A stretch of 64,000 bases of DNA from JBKECO01 sp047974745 (lineage in GTDB: Bacteria; Bacillota; Clostridia; Lachnospirales; Lachnospiraceae): assembly GCA_047974745.1 (NCBI GenBank), contig JBKECO010000011.1, positions 124,001-188,000 of the forward strand. Direction: 5' to 3'. Under the pieces are notes generated by a model. That model worked only from the letters and a program-made list of their open reading frames with translations, ran no database searches and was not told where the DNA came from. Both the position numbers and the translations under genes were made by a program. Shown here in pieces: positions 35,455 to 44,540 of this stretch; within the stretch, counting starts at the first letter, position 1, and every line of letters starts with the position of its first letter.

Positions 35455-36242
35455 CGCACCACCCTCTTATCTGCTTCTGTATCGGAAAAGCCTCTGGTCA
35501 CCCAGGTGATAAAGAAAATGATCAGCAGCAGGATCAGTGATATCATTGAGCCGCTGTTCCAGTCGAAGGCATTGAAATAGCTTCCGATCAGACTGCCCAT
35601 AATAAAGGTATTGTTGTAAAGCATGTCCAATACGACATAGCAGGTCATTGAGGGTAAAAATACCATCATAACGCCGCTGATGATCCCCGGCAGAGACATT
35701 GGCAGCGTTACTCCCACAAAGACCGAGACCGGATCTGCACCAAGATCAGATGCCGCTTCCAAAAGACTGGTATCCAGTTTTAAAAGTGTTGTGTATAAAG
35801 GCAGTATCATGAATGGAAGAAAATCATATGTCATACCGATCACCGTATTCAAAAATGGATAGTAAGCCAGATTCCCTTCGATCACAGTCAAAATTTCCTT
35901 TAATGCAAGGATCCTGAGTGTAAAATTGATCCACATCGGCACAATAAAAAGTGCAAGCAGAACCGCTTTTCTCCTAAGTCTGCTTCGTGCCAGAATATAT
36001 GCCACAGGGTAAGCCAGCAAGAGACACAGTACCGTGGTGGAAATTGAAATAGCAAGGCTATAAAATAATGTCCCGATCGTGTTACCGCTGATAAAAAAAC
36101 CAATAAAATTATGTATCGTGAAGTGTCCATCCCCATTGGTGAATGCATAATAGATGATAACAACAAGAGGAGCGATCACAAAGAGCAGCAGGAATAGAAT
36201 ATAGGGAATTCCTAACTGTTTTCGTCCCAAATACCCCCTCAT
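35451..36242 (-). CDS. potB: polyamine ABC importer permease PotB
   Basis: 263 residues, six predicted helices, with the loop LLEAASDLGADPVSVFVGVTL that contacts the ATPase. Its start overlaps the potA stop by ATGA. Confidence 0.92.
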   Translation of the reverse strand: MRGYLGRKQLGIPYILFLLLFVIAPLVVIIYYAFTNGDGHFTIHNFIGFFISGNTIGTLFYSLAISISTTVLCLLLAYPVAYILARSRLRRKAVLLALFIVPMWINFTLRILALKEILTVIEGNLAYYPFLNTVIGMTYDFLPFMILPLYTTLLKLDTSLLEAASDLGADPVSVFVGVTLPMSLPGIISGVMMVFLPSMTCYVVLDMLYNNTFIMGSLIGSYFNAFDWNSGSMISLILLLIIFFITWVTRGFSDTEADKRVVR

Positions 36243-37690
36243 TTCTCAGTGCCCCCTTCCACAACTGGTGTCACATGGATCTGATCCGATGGAATCAGAA
36301 CACTGACAAAATCGTTTTCATTCCAAAGATTCTTATCGTGCAGGTGAATATCCTCTCCGTTCAATGTTCTGACGATGTAATGATAATGATTTCCCTTATA
36401 AATGAGTGAAATGATATTACCTGTGGTTCCACCTGCTTCCGGGTCATCGCTCATGGATGGTGCGGTGACAGGTACCTGTACATGTACCTTGGCACCAGAT
36501 GGCAGATCCCTGGTATTACACTGGAACTCTCCATCAGCAAATGTTACTCGTCCGTTCTCAGAAACGACTCCATCATATACATTATAATTTGTCTGTGCAG
36601 GTATCAAATGAATCCCGTCCGGAATGATCGACAAATGCAGTCTCTGTCCGGTGTCCACCTGTTTGATCGTCTTCATCAAAATCTCATTATCACCTGATTT
36701 GATCGTAACCTCGTAGTGCATGCCTTTGAAAATAACAGACAACACATCCCCGGAAAGCATCGCCGATTGTTCTGTGGTCATCTCCACATCCTCTGGACGT
36801 ATGACTGCATCCACAGGTGTACCTATCGGAAGCTCATCCACACAGATAAATTCAGTCCCACAAAAGGTAACTTTTTTGGCACCGGTCATTTTTCCTGTGA
36901 AAATATTGCTTTCTCCAATAAAATCGGCCACAAATACAGTCTCTGGTTCGTTATAGATCTCCTCCGGTGTGCCTACCTGCTGTATCATTCCGTCACTCAT
37001 TACAACGATCTTATCAGACATGGTAAGTGCTTCTTCCTGATCATGGGTAACATAGATAAAAGTAATGCCGAACTTCTCATGCATCGCCATTAATTCCAGC
37101 TGCATTTCTTTTCTCATTTTAAGATCCAGCGCTCCCAGCGGCTCGTCCAGCAACAGGATCTCCGGTTCATTTACAATCGCTCTCGCTATCGCCACTCGCT
37201 GCTGCTGACCCCCGGAAAGAGTGGAAACATCACGCTTTTCAAAGCCTTCCAGATCAACGACTGCGAGTACTTTTTTAACTTTTTCCCGAATCTCCTGACG
37301 TGTAAATTTCTCTTTACGTCCATGCTGTCTGCCCTCTTGATTCACATTGGTTCCTTCTTGTACCTTCAGTTTCAGTCCGAATGCGATGTTGTCGAAGATA
37401 TTAAGATGCGGAAACAGCGCATATCGTTGAAATACTGTATTTACCGGTCTTTTATTCGGCGGCAGCTCACTGATATCTTTCCCGTTGAGATAGATACTTC
37501 CTTCTGTCGGCAGTTCAAAACCTGCGATCATCCGCAGTGTCGTCGTTTTTCCACAGCCTGAAGGACCTAGGAAAGTAACGAATTCACCTTTTTTTATCTC
37601 AAGATTAAAATCTTCCACTGCTGCAAAGTCATGATATCGTTTTGTAATACCCTTAAATTCTATAATCGTTTCATTTCTTTCCTGATTCAT
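36239..37690 (-). CDS. potA: polyamine ABC importer ATPase PotA with duplicated C-terminal TOBE region
   Basis: 483 residues, longer than the ~370 usual for PotA. The ATPase part has GPSGCGKTT, VFQRYALFPHL, LSGGQQQRVA, ILLLDEPLGALD and THDQEEAL, plus a ~20-residue charged insertion (around QEGRQHGRKEKF). The C-terminal part shows two similar TOBE-like units, one near VIRPEDVEM/SVIFKGMHYEV and one near VPVTAPSM/SLIYKGNHYHYIV, which accounts for the extra length. The start at 37690 has GGGAGG at the right distance; the in-frame ATGs at 37717 and 37714 overlap the upstream gene stop. Confidence 0.93.
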   Translation of the reverse strand: MNQERNETIIEFKGITKRYHDFAAVEDFNLEIKKGEFVTFLGPSGCGKTTTLRMIAGFELPTEGSIYLNGKDISELPPNKRPVNTVFQRYALFPHLNIFDNIAFGLKLKVQEGTNVNQEGRQHGRKEKFTRQEIREKVKKVLAVVDLEGFEKRDVSTLSGGQQQRVAIARAIVNEPEILLLDEPLGALDLKMRKEMQLELMAMHEKFGITFIYVTHDQEEALTMSDKIVVMSDGMIQQVGTPEEIYNEPETVFVADFIGESNIFTGKMTGAKKVTFCGTEFICVDELPIGTPVDAVIRPEDVEMTTEQSAMLSGDVLSVIFKGMHYEVTIKSGDNEILMKTIKQVDTGQRLHLSIIPDGIHLIPAQTNYNVYDGVVSENGRVTFADGEFQCNTRDLPSGAKVHVQVPVTAPSMSDDPEAGGTTGNIISLIYKGNHYHYIVRTLNGEDIHLHDKNLWNENDFVSVLIPSDQIHVTPVVEGGTEK

Positions 37691-37706
37691 CCTGTCCTCC
37701 CACGAA

Positions 37707-39830
37707 TCAATCATCATCTCTTGTTTTGATCGGTTCTGGTCTTGAAAACAAATACCCCTGTATGATCGTCACATCTGTTTCTTTGATTTTTTCAAGCTGC
37801 TCACCGCTCTCGATCCCCTCGGCTATGATTTTATAATTATACACACTGGCAATATTGCAGAAGATCCTTACCATTTCAAAAGCTCTCTCATCATTTAAAA
37901 TACGGTCAATAAAAGACTTGTCGATCTTTAATTCATCAAAGTCCACCTGAGAAAGATAATTCAGGGATGAATATCCAGATCCAAAATCGTCTATCGATAT
38001 CTTTACGCCTAAGTGGTGCAAGGACTTTGTGATTTTTGCTACCTCATCAAGATTTGTTATAAAAACATCTTCCGTTATCTCAATGATCAGTTTTTCAGCC
38101 GGCACACCGGACAGCTTTAATTCCGAAGAAATCATATCCGCAATTCCACTCGAGAGAAATGCCGTCGGTGAAATATTAACAGATACTGTAATATCTGGTC
38201 CATATTCGTCACAGAGCCTTCCATAATCACGAAGTGCAGACCGGAGCATATATGCTGCCAGCGTAGGAAGCAGATTTCGTTCTGCGATCACCGGCAGAAA
38301 ATCCTTTGGCGGTACAATGCCGAATCGCTCAGAATGCCATCTTGCAAGTGCCTCCACACCAACGACCTTCTTTGTGACATAGTCCACCTGTTTCTGATAA
38401 TATGGAATGATCTCTTCCTTTAAAAAAGCATCAGAGAGTTCTGCAAAAACATCAATTCTCTTTTGTAATAATATCTTCATGGAATCTTTATAAAATCCGA
38501 CACTGTCCTCGGACTTGTCTTTGATCAACTTCATGACCAATGTCGCGTTTTCATACAACATGTCAAATTCGGTTCCGTGCTCTGGATACAGCGTGACTGC
38601 GAAGCAAAAATCAATGGTCTGTCCAAATCCCAATTTTGCAGTATGCTTTAAAAGCGACTGTTTCAGCTCCAGAATCCAATTCTCCAGATCATCGTCCTGA
38701 TTCTTTTCGATCCAGATGCCGAACTCATTGCTGCTGGTCCTGGCTGTATAAAATGAGGCACTACGACTGTTCAAATAATTTCCCACCTCTTTGATCAGTC
38801 GATTTCCTTTATCATAGCCCATAATACCATTGATTACATTCAGTCCCATTAAATTCATCAAAATGAATACCGCTTGATCCGGTTTGCTTTTGACTCTTTT
38901 TGTAACATAATGCTCCATACCAAAAAAATTCGGCAGTTCAGTCATCACATCATGATAAGCGATAAAGGACAGCTGATCACTTTTAAATCGGATATTTTCA
39001 TCAGCATCCTTTAAATACTGAATCATATTATTATAGCCATTGACGAGCCTGGCGGTTTCCGAATCCGATTTGATCTGTTCGATCGTTTTATAATTTCCCA
39101 ATTCCAGATTGCTCATACCATCCAAGACTTTTCGAATTGGATCTGTGATCATAGAAACAAAATGGTTGATCATAATCGTAAGGATAATGGCCAGTGCCAA
39201 GGTCACAGTTATCGTTGAGATCAAAATCGACGAAGCATCTTTGTTGAACTCTTTTGTATAGGCTGTAGCGACTACGATCCAGTCCCATTCAGGAAAATAC
39301 TCCCCATAGGAAATCTTTTCTTCGATTTTCGAACTATTCGGCAAATTCCAGTTGTAGATCAAAAATCCACCATCATTTTTTGCAAACTCGATCTGTTCCT
39401 GTACAATAAATCTTGTCCCATCTTTCATATCTATGACATGATAGACATTTTGACCCTCAAGATTCGGGTGCATGATCTCATTTCCAAGGCTGTCGTAAAT
39501 AATAAAATATCCATTTTCACCTAGATCGATCTCATTTACAGTGCTTCTTGTTCCATCCGGGTTCTTTTCTCCCATCAAAGCGATCTTCACCTGTTCCTGG
39601 GCATCTTCTTTTGTCAGATAACCATTTTGAACCTGCTCATAATAAGACTGAATCATGTCAATAGACTGCATGACCCCATTTTGAAGAATTTGTTTCCCCC
39701 TCATGTCCAGAGCATTTTTTGCAGTGAGGAAGCCTGTCATTCCAACAATTACAGTTGATAAAAAAAGCAAAATGATAAATGCAACAACAAGTCTAATGCG
39801 AAAACTGCCTTGAATGATTCTATTTTTCAT
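37707..39830 (-). CDS. Cache-HAMP-GGDEF(degenerate)-EAL protein, probable c-di-GMP phosphodiesterase
   Basis: 707 residues: membrane helix (~14-36), an extracytoplasmic Cache sensor (~50-195, with LGENGYFIIYDSLGNEIMHP), a second helix (~202-224), HAMP, a GGDEF-like domain whose active motif reads SSNEF, and an intact EAL domain (VGVEALARWHS, DDFGSGYSSLNYL, ELKIDKSFID, AEGIE). The GGDEF site should not make c-di-GMP and may bind GTP as a regulator; the EAL domain should hydrolyse c-di-GMP. The start at 39830 has GGGG before it. It sits 16 bp upstream of potA on the same strand, so c-di-GMP turnover may be linked to polyamine sensing or uptake. Confidence 0.9.
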   Translation of the reverse strand: MKNRIIQGSFRIRLVVAFIILLFLSTVIVGMTGFLTAKNALDMRGKQILQNGVMQSIDMIQSYYEQVQNGYLTKEDAQEQVKIALMGEKNPDGTRSTVNEIDLGENGYFIIYDSLGNEIMHPNLEGQNVYHVIDMKDGTRFIVQEQIEFAKNDGGFLIYNWNLPNSSKIEEKISYGEYFPEWDWIVVATAYTKEFNKDASSILISTITVTLALAIILTIMINHFVSMITDPIRKVLDGMSNLELGNYKTIEQIKSDSETARLVNGYNNMIQYLKDADENIRFKSDQLSFIAYHDVMTELPNFFGMEHYVTKRVKSKPDQAVFILMNLMGLNVINGIMGYDKGNRLIKEVGNYLNSRSASFYTARTSSNEFGIWIEKNQDDDLENWILELKQSLLKHTAKLGFGQTIDFCFAVTLYPEHGTEFDMLYENATLVMKLIKDKSEDSVGFYKDSMKILLQKRIDVFAELSDAFLKEEIIPYYQKQVDYVTKKVVGVEALARWHSERFGIVPPKDFLPVIAERNLLPTLAAYMLRSALRDYGRLCDEYGPDITVSVNISPTAFLSSGIADMISSELKLSGVPAEKLIIEITEDVFITNLDEVAKITKSLHHLGVKISIDDFGSGYSSLNYLSQVDFDELKIDKSFIDRILNDERAFEMVRIFCNIASVYNYKIIAEGIESGEQLEKIKETDVTIIQGYLFSRPEPIKTRDDD

Positions 39831-39931
39831 AGTTTTCCCCACTAATCTCAATTATCAGTTATTGAACAATGTTCTCACTAAATGCATTTTATAGCAAAAC
39901 GAATTTTTTTTCCACTATATAAAAACAATAC

Positions 39932-39960
39932 TTGACAAATTATTTTATGAATACTATTAT
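39932..39960 (+). promoter_or_regulatory. promoter of the T-box/alaA unit
   Basis: TTGACA (39932-39937), 17-base spacer, TATTAT (39955-39960). Transcription would start near 39967, just before the T-box stem I. Confidence 0.75.
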
Positions 39961-39966
39961 AAACCC

Positions 39967-40253
39967 AACGATAAGCGAAATGCAGAGACGGAAAGTAGTA
40001 CATAGTAGGAAGGTCACAGAGAGTGGATGGCTGGTGCAAATCCTCACCCGATCATTATGGAAGCAGTTCCCGAGCAGCAGTTCCAAACAACAGCTTCTTT
40101 AAAAAAAGGACTGTTCAGTAGGTTCTGACGGAATCCCACGTTACCGGGACGCACCATGACAGTGGTGACGGAGTGCAGGTTTTTCCTGAATTTAGGTGGT
40201 ACCACGGATAAGATATTATTCGCCCTAAGCAATTATGCTTAGGGCTTTTTTAG
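39967..40253 (+). promoter_or_regulatory. T-box riboswitch leader, probable alanine specifier
   Basis: Stem I features are visible: AGAGAGTGGATGGCTGGTGCAAA at about 40017-40039, then the 3' side of stem I with GGAAGCAGTTCCCGAG. By the usual layout the specifier after GGAA is GCA (40063-40065), alanine. The conserved T-box AATTTAGGTGGTACCACGG starts at 40189 and is followed by the terminator at 40222-40252. Uncharged tRNA-Ala would stabilise the antiterminator and turn on the aminotransferase gene downstream, which makes alanine. The specifier call is inferred by eye; GTT (Val) would be the alternative. Confidence 0.93.
40222..40252 (+). terminator. T-box terminator
   Basis: GCCCTAAGC and GCTTAGGGC pair perfectly around a six-base loop and are followed by six T, 25 bases before the alaA ATG. 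Confidence 0.92.
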
Positions 40254-40277
40254 TGTATGAAATTTGGAGGATCTAAT

Positions 40278-41495
40278 ATGAGAACATTTGAAAAATCATC
40301 AAAACTTGATAACATCTGCTACGATATCTGAGGACCGGTTCTTGATGAAGCGAACCGTATGATCAGCTGCGGAGAATCCATCGTCAAGCTCAATATCGGC
40401 AATCCTGCACCGTTTGGTTTCGAGGCACCCAAGGTGATTCTCGATCAGATGCGTGAGAATCTCACGAATACTGTCGGCTATTCTGATTCTAAAGGTATCC
40501 TTGAGGCCAGACATTCCATCATGGAATACTGTGTCAGCAAAAATATCCCAAATGTATCTGAGAATGATATCTATACCGGGAATGGTGTCAGTGAGCTGAT
40601 CACCATGTCCATGCAGGCACTTCTTGATTATGGTGATGAGGTTCTGGTTCCCGCACCGGATTATCCTCTCTGGACAGCTTCCGTGACCCTTTCCGGTGGA
40701 AAAGCGATCCACTATGTATGCGATGAACAGGCAGAGTGGTATCCTGACATTGCTGATATGAGAAGTAAGATAAATGAACGAACCAGAGCCATTATTGTCA
40801 TCAATCCAAACAATCCTACGGGTGCACTTTATCCCGAAGAAATCTTATTGGAAATTGTTGCACTTGCACGAGAATTTGATCTGATCCTGTTCGCAGATGA
40901 GATTTACGACCGTCTGGTCATGGACGATCTAGAGCACACGGCTTTGGCATCGCTGGCTCCTGATCTTTTTACAGTTTCTTTCAATGGTCTGTCCAAATCA
41001 CATCTGATCGCGGGCTATCGAAGTGGCTGGATGTGCCTTGGCGGAAATAAATCGAGAGCCAAGGGCTATATTGAGGGAATCAATCTGTTATCCTCCATGC
41101 GCCTCTGCTCGAACGTTCCTGCTCAGTCCCTGGTTCCTGCGGCACTGCGCCATATGGATGAAAGCCGTAAGCTCGTCAGTCCCGGCGGCCGTATCTTTGA
41201 ACAGAGAGATTATATTTATCATGCAATCAAAGATATTCCTGGTCTTTCTGTGGTAAAACCAAAGGCAGCTTTTTATATGTTCCCCAAAATTGATATCAAG
41301 CGCTTTGGAATTTACGATGATGAGAAATTCGCCCTGGATTTTTTGAAAGAAAAAAAGATCCTGTTTACACATGGCGGTGGTTTTCACTGCAGTGAACCGG
41401 ATCATTTTCGGATTGTTTATCTTCCAGTCATTGAGGAACTTAAAATTGCGGCTGATGCTTTGCGTGATTTCCTTGCGCATTATCACCAGCAATAA
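40278..41495 (+). pseudogene. alaA: AlaA-type alanine aminotransferase with in-frame TGA at codon 18
   Basis: 405 codons of a fold type I aminotransferase close to AlaA (glutamate-pyruvate). The reading frame begins at 40278 after a perfect GGAGG, gives MRTFEKSSKLDNICYDI and then hits TGA (40329-40331), where homologues have Arg in YDIRGP. After it the frame is intact: KLNIGNPAPFGF, NPNNPTGALYP, FADEIYDRLV, the PLP lysine in NGLSKSHL, and YRSGW. CGA to TGA is a single change. The remaining frame could restart at 40359 but lacks a good ribosome site and the N-terminal arm. A 6-bp hairpin (40336-40341/40352-40357) follows the TGA. Nonsense mutation or sequencing error is most likely. The gene is under a T-box. 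Confidence 0.85.
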
Positions 41496-41522
41496 GGGGC
41501 ACAACCTATTAAAACAGCCCTT

Positions 41523-42275
41523 TCAGGCTACGGGATCCGGGTCAGTGAACCTCACTTGTTTTATTTCTTTGAGAGGCTCACATTCTAAGGTTCCCACAGA
41601 AATATAACCATCCCGGACTGCGTTGAAATCACTGTTTTCCTCATGGATCTCTGTCACCTCATCGGTCAGCATACAATCCCAGATACCCTCTGCGATCCTG
41701 GTTCTGGAATAAGTATCCTTATAATAGGAAAAGGAAGCCGGTGTACCAAATCGGATTCCCCTACATTCCTCACCAGCAATGGCCGGAAAATTAATGTTCC
41801 AAATCTCGTGTCGAAGTATTTCCTGTGAAAAAATATAGCGCAGTACTTGCTCAAGATATCGGTCTGCAGAGGAAAAGTCAGGCGATCCTACAGAAATTGC
41901 AGCAGACGGAACTCCCTGATAGACAGATTCTTTGGCAGCAGCCACTGTTCCGGAATAGACGGTATCATAGCCCATATTGTAACCGTGGTTCATGCCGGAG
42001 ATCACAAAATCCGGTCTCATCTCCAAGATGGCATTAATGGCGACTTTCACACAGTCAGCCGGTGTACCACTGCAGCTATAGGCTGCAGTGACAAAAGGAA
42101 ACTCCACCTGTTTTACCTGTATGTTCTTTTGTATGGAAATACCATGAGATATGGCACTTCTATTGCCATCCGGTGCGACGATATAGACTTCCTCTGCCAC
42201 TTTTGCTGTGATCTCTGCCAGTTTACGCAGACCATCTGCCTCGATACCATCATCATTTGTCAGCAATACCCTCAT
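41523..42275 (-). CDS. surE: 5'-nucleotidase SurE
   Basis: 250 residues with the SurE signatures MRVLLTNDDGIEADGL (metal-binding Asp pair), APDGNRSAISHGIS, SGTPADCVKVA and SGMNHGYNMG. It dephosphorylates nucleoside monophosphates. It overlaps the small [2Fe-2S] gene by ATGA and converges with alaA; no clear terminator was seen in the 27-bp gap. Confidence 0.95.
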   Translation of the reverse strand: MRVLLTNDDGIEADGLRKLAEITAKVAEEVYIVAPDGNRSAISHGISIQKNIQVKQVEFPFVTAAYSCSGTPADCVKVAINAILEMRPDFVISGMNHGYNMGYDTVYSGTVAAAKESVYQGVPSAAISVGSPDFSSADRYLEQVLRYIFSQEILRHEIWNINFPAIAGEECRGIRFGTPASFSYYKDTYSRTRIAEGIWDCMLTDEVTEIHEENSDFNAVRDGYISVGTLECEPLKEIKQVRFTDPDPVA

Positions 42276-42496
42276 TCAAATCCTCCATTTTCATGGAACT
42301 CTTCCAACAGAGCCAGTATTTTTGGCGTGCATCTTCTGCCTCCGCATGGTCCAGAACCTGCACCTGTTGCCTTGCGCACTTCTTCTAATGTATGAGCGCC
42401 GTCCCGAATCACCTGCTTCATTTTGGATCTTGGGATTGCTTTGCAGATACATACCTTTGTCATTTTATCGATAATTAATTGCTGTTGATCTTCCAT
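42272..42496 (-). CDS. BFD-like [2Fe-2S]-binding protein
   Basis: 74 residues. The four cysteines lie in KVCICKAIP and GAGSGPCGGRRCTPKI, the spacing of bacterioferritin-associated ferredoxin and NirB/NasA-type BFD domains. As a stand-alone protein it may release iron from a ferritin or act as a small electron carrier. Start at 42496 with AGGAGG; a TTG one codon earlier is not needed. It is first in a two-gene unit with surE, an unusual partner. Confidence 0.88.
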   Translation of the reverse strand: MEDQQQLIIDKMTKVCICKAIPRSKMKQVIRDGAHTLEEVRKATGAGSGPCGGRRCTPKILALLEEFHENGGFE

Positions 42497-42606
42497 CAAT
42501 GCCTCCTATTCTAAAGTTCCGATACAGCTATACTGATACCATTATACGGTATCTTACTCACATATTCCACGTACATTTTTCGTCGAATCCATTTCATCCT
42601 TGCGTA

Positions 42607-42635
42607 TTGTTCTAAAACCATGATCGTGCTATACT
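42607..42635 (+). promoter_or_regulatory. candidate promoter for the DUF1801 gene
   Basis: TTGTTC (42607-42612), 17-base spacer, TATACT (42630-42635), 27 bases before the ATG. Confidence 0.5.
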
Positions 42636-42661
42636 GACACTATAAAAAAGGAGGAATTCAT

Positions 42662-43027
42662 ATGATAGACAAATCCACATCGCCAGCGACGATCGACGAA
42701 TACATTGCCGGCTTCCCGCCGGAAATACAACTGCTTCTGGTACAGATGCGAGAGACCATTAAAGAAGTATTGCCGGATGCTGTTGAAAAGATCAGCTATC
42801 AAATGCCGACTTTTTATCAGAAAAAAAATATTGTTCATTTTGCAGCATTTAAGAACCATATCGGCTTTTATCCTACTCCTTCAGGAATCACCCATTTTGA
42901 AGAGGAGCTGTCGAAATATAAGAGTTCAAAAGGCACAGCACAATTTCCGATCTCTGAGCCACTCCCCCTGAACCTGGTTCGTGAAATAACCCTTTTTCGA
43001 AAAAAAGAAGTTCTCGGATCAGAATAG
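42662..43027 (+). CDS. DUF1801 family protein (YdhG-like)
   Basis: 121 residues with the DUF1801 pattern ETIKEVLPDAVEKISYQMPTF, HFAAFKNHIGFYPTP and a C-terminal LVREITLFRKKE. Related proteins such as YdhG/FraH have been described as frataxin-like iron chaperones in Bacillus; many others are uncharacterised. A strong AAAGGAGG precedes the ATG. Single-gene unit with its own promoter and terminator. Confidence 0.87.
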   Translation: MIDKSTSPATIDEYIAGFPPEIQLLLVQMRETIKEVLPDAVEKISYQMPTFYQKKNIVHFAAFKNHIGFYPTPSGITHFEEELSKYKSSKGTAQFPISEPLPLNLVREITLFRKKEVLGSE

Positions 43028-43035
43028 GTAACAGC

Positions 43036-43069
43036 AAAAATACTGCGTATTCTCATACGCAGTATTTTT
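43036..43069. terminator. bidirectional terminator
   Basis: AAAAATACTGCGTAT pairs with ATACGCAGTATTTTT (15 bp) around a four-base loop. It lies between the DUF1801 gene (+) and the TIM-barrel gene (-). Confidence 0.85.
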
Positions 43070-43108
43070 AACTTGACCTGGTCTTCCTCTTTGATTGTTT
43101 GGTTACTA

Positions 43109-44086
43109 CTATCTCTTGAGATAGGATTGCATCATCTTCATATGACGTGTTGTCATCTCAACCGCATTACCTGAAGCATGGTCTTCATATTCTGATACAA
43201 TAAAGCCGTCAAAATCAGATGCTGCGATTACCGGCATGATCTGGTCATAAGGAATGCTTGCTTCCACAAAATTTTCATCCATATAATGAAACTTTCCATG
43301 CATATGAAAACAGTAAGGCATGATTTCCTTTAGTCCTTCCAATTCTTTGTAACAATCATTTTTGAACTGTACAAATCCATACATTCCCTGCACTGCTCCA
43401 AAGGCTGCAGCCGGTGCATGATTCTCCATTAAGAGTGCCATCGCCTCATCCTGCGGACGTCCTTCATATCTCATATCCCTTACCTGCTCCATCAGTTCTA
43501 GTGGTGTACCTGCTGCCAGAGCCTCATCCCACATTGGCTTGTTTGGCTTTGTTGCAAACATTCCAAAATCAGGAATAAATCCAAGGTATTTTGAGCCAGT
43601 CTTCTGGATGACATTCAGATACTCCTGCATAATAGGTGTGTAAGGGGTTTCCGGATTGTGGATCTCAATTCCGACTTTAACATTATAGCTTTCCGCATAG
43701 GGAGCCAGTCTTTCAAATGCACCTGTCCCAAGAAGATACTGGGCACGAAGAACCTTACATCCCATCCTGTTCGCACTTTTTATATCAGTGATCGCCCTCT
43801 GCAGCAGTTCATCCTCCGTCAGATCTCTATAACCAAGCACGCCCTTGTCCATATTTGCTGAATAGCAGATCGGATGGATATCGTAATGTCTTCCGATCGC
43901 TTCGATCTCACCAAGAAATCGATCACTTACAAAAGGATAGTCCGGTACCATCTGTGTCGCTACCATCTCGTAGCCCTGTGATCCAATCTCTTTTGCCTTA
44001 CGAATACAATCCTCTAAAGACATTTCTCTGGTTATGTACTCCCTGGTAAAACAGTAGAGGGTCACACCAAGTTTTATCTCACTCAT
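43109..44086 (-). CDS. sugar phosphate isomerase/epimerase-like TIM barrel, C-glycoside deglycosidase alpha-subunit type (DgpC-like)
   Basis: 325 residues, xylose isomerase-like/AP endonuclease 2 barrel. Probable metal ligands are Glu in VGIEIHNPE (~141), Asp in GFIPDFGMF (~173), His in CFHMHGKFH (~261-263) and Glu in VSEYEDH (~299-301). With the next two genes upstream it gives the exact trio seen in C-deglycosylation loci of gut bacteria, in which this subunit, bound to a small beta subunit, cleaves the C-C bond of a 3-oxo-C-glucoside. The second ATG (44086) is preferred because GGAG lies eight bases before it and only two before the first ATG. A general sugar isomerase is the alternative. 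Confidence 0.8.
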   Translation of the reverse strand: MSEIKLGVTLYCFTREYITREMSLEDCIRKAKEIGSQGYEMVATQMVPDYPFVSDRFLGEIEAIGRHYDIHPICYSANMDKGVLGYRDLTEDELLQRAITDIKSANRMGCKVLRAQYLLGTGAFERLAPYAESYNVKVGIEIHNPETPYTPIMQEYLNVIQKTGSKYLGFIPDFGMFATKPNKPMWDEALAAGTPLELMEQVRDMRYEGRPQDEAMALLMENHAPAAAFGAVQGMYGFVQFKNDCYKELEGLKEIMPYCFHMHGKFHYMDENFVEASIPYDQIMPVIAASDFDGFIVSEYEDHASGNAVEMTTRHMKMMQSYLKR

Positions 44087-44097
44087 TTCCATCTCTC

Positions 44098-44526
44098 CTA
44101 ATATTGGGCTAGTAACAGAGTCTTTTCTCCGCAGCCATCGATTGGCATATATCCAGCTCCAATCGGCATATATGGAGAATGGAACATCAGCTTCAGTTCA
44201 ATGGCATGTTCACCGGGAGCGATTCCGTCTTTGCAATAGACTCGTATTGCAGCGGCTTCATCGATCCTCCAGAATTCACCGGATTGGTAGTTCAATTCAC
44301 TGATTCCGAATTCTTTTCCATGGAGGCAAAAGGAAATAGTCTCAGGATCCACTTCTACCGAATCTACTTTTAATGCAATTTCATCGATCACAGATAAGAA
44401 CTGACCTCTATAGTAGCTTAACATGATTTCGAACTGATACCCCATCTTGCAGCCATTGATCATGATATTTTGCAGACTATTATCGCAGATCACATCAACA
44501 AAGTTTATTCGCATTGCAAATGCCAT
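44098..44526 (-). CDS. DUF6379-type C-glycoside deglycosidase beta subunit (DgpB-like)
   Basis: 142 residues, all-beta in appearance. The sequence LQNIMINGCKMGYQFEIMLSYYRGQFLSVID near the start and GIAPGEHAIELKLMFHSPYMP near the end match the small beta subunit of C-deglycosidases (DUF6379). Such proteins have no activity alone and complete the active site of the barrel subunit. It lies 11 bp before that gene and 14 bp after the oxidoreductase gene, with GGAGG before the ATG. Presence of this rare small subunit is the main reason to call the trio a C-deglycosylation module. Confidence 0.75.
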   Translation of the reverse strand: MAFAMRINFVDVICDNSLQNIMINGCKMGYQFEIMLSYYRGQFLSVIDEIALKVDSVEVDPETISFCLHGKEFGISELNYQSGEFWRIDEAAAIRVYCKDGIAPGEHAIELKLMFHSPYMPIGAGYMPIDGCGEKTLLLAQY

Positions 44527-44540
44527 GAGAAACCTCCTTA

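Noticed and set aside
40329..40331. TGA in alaA as a selenocysteine codon, given the hairpin just after it
   Set aside because: Homologues have Arg, not Cys, at this position, and the loop lacks a convincing bacterial SECIS pattern. A CGA to TGA change explains it more simply.
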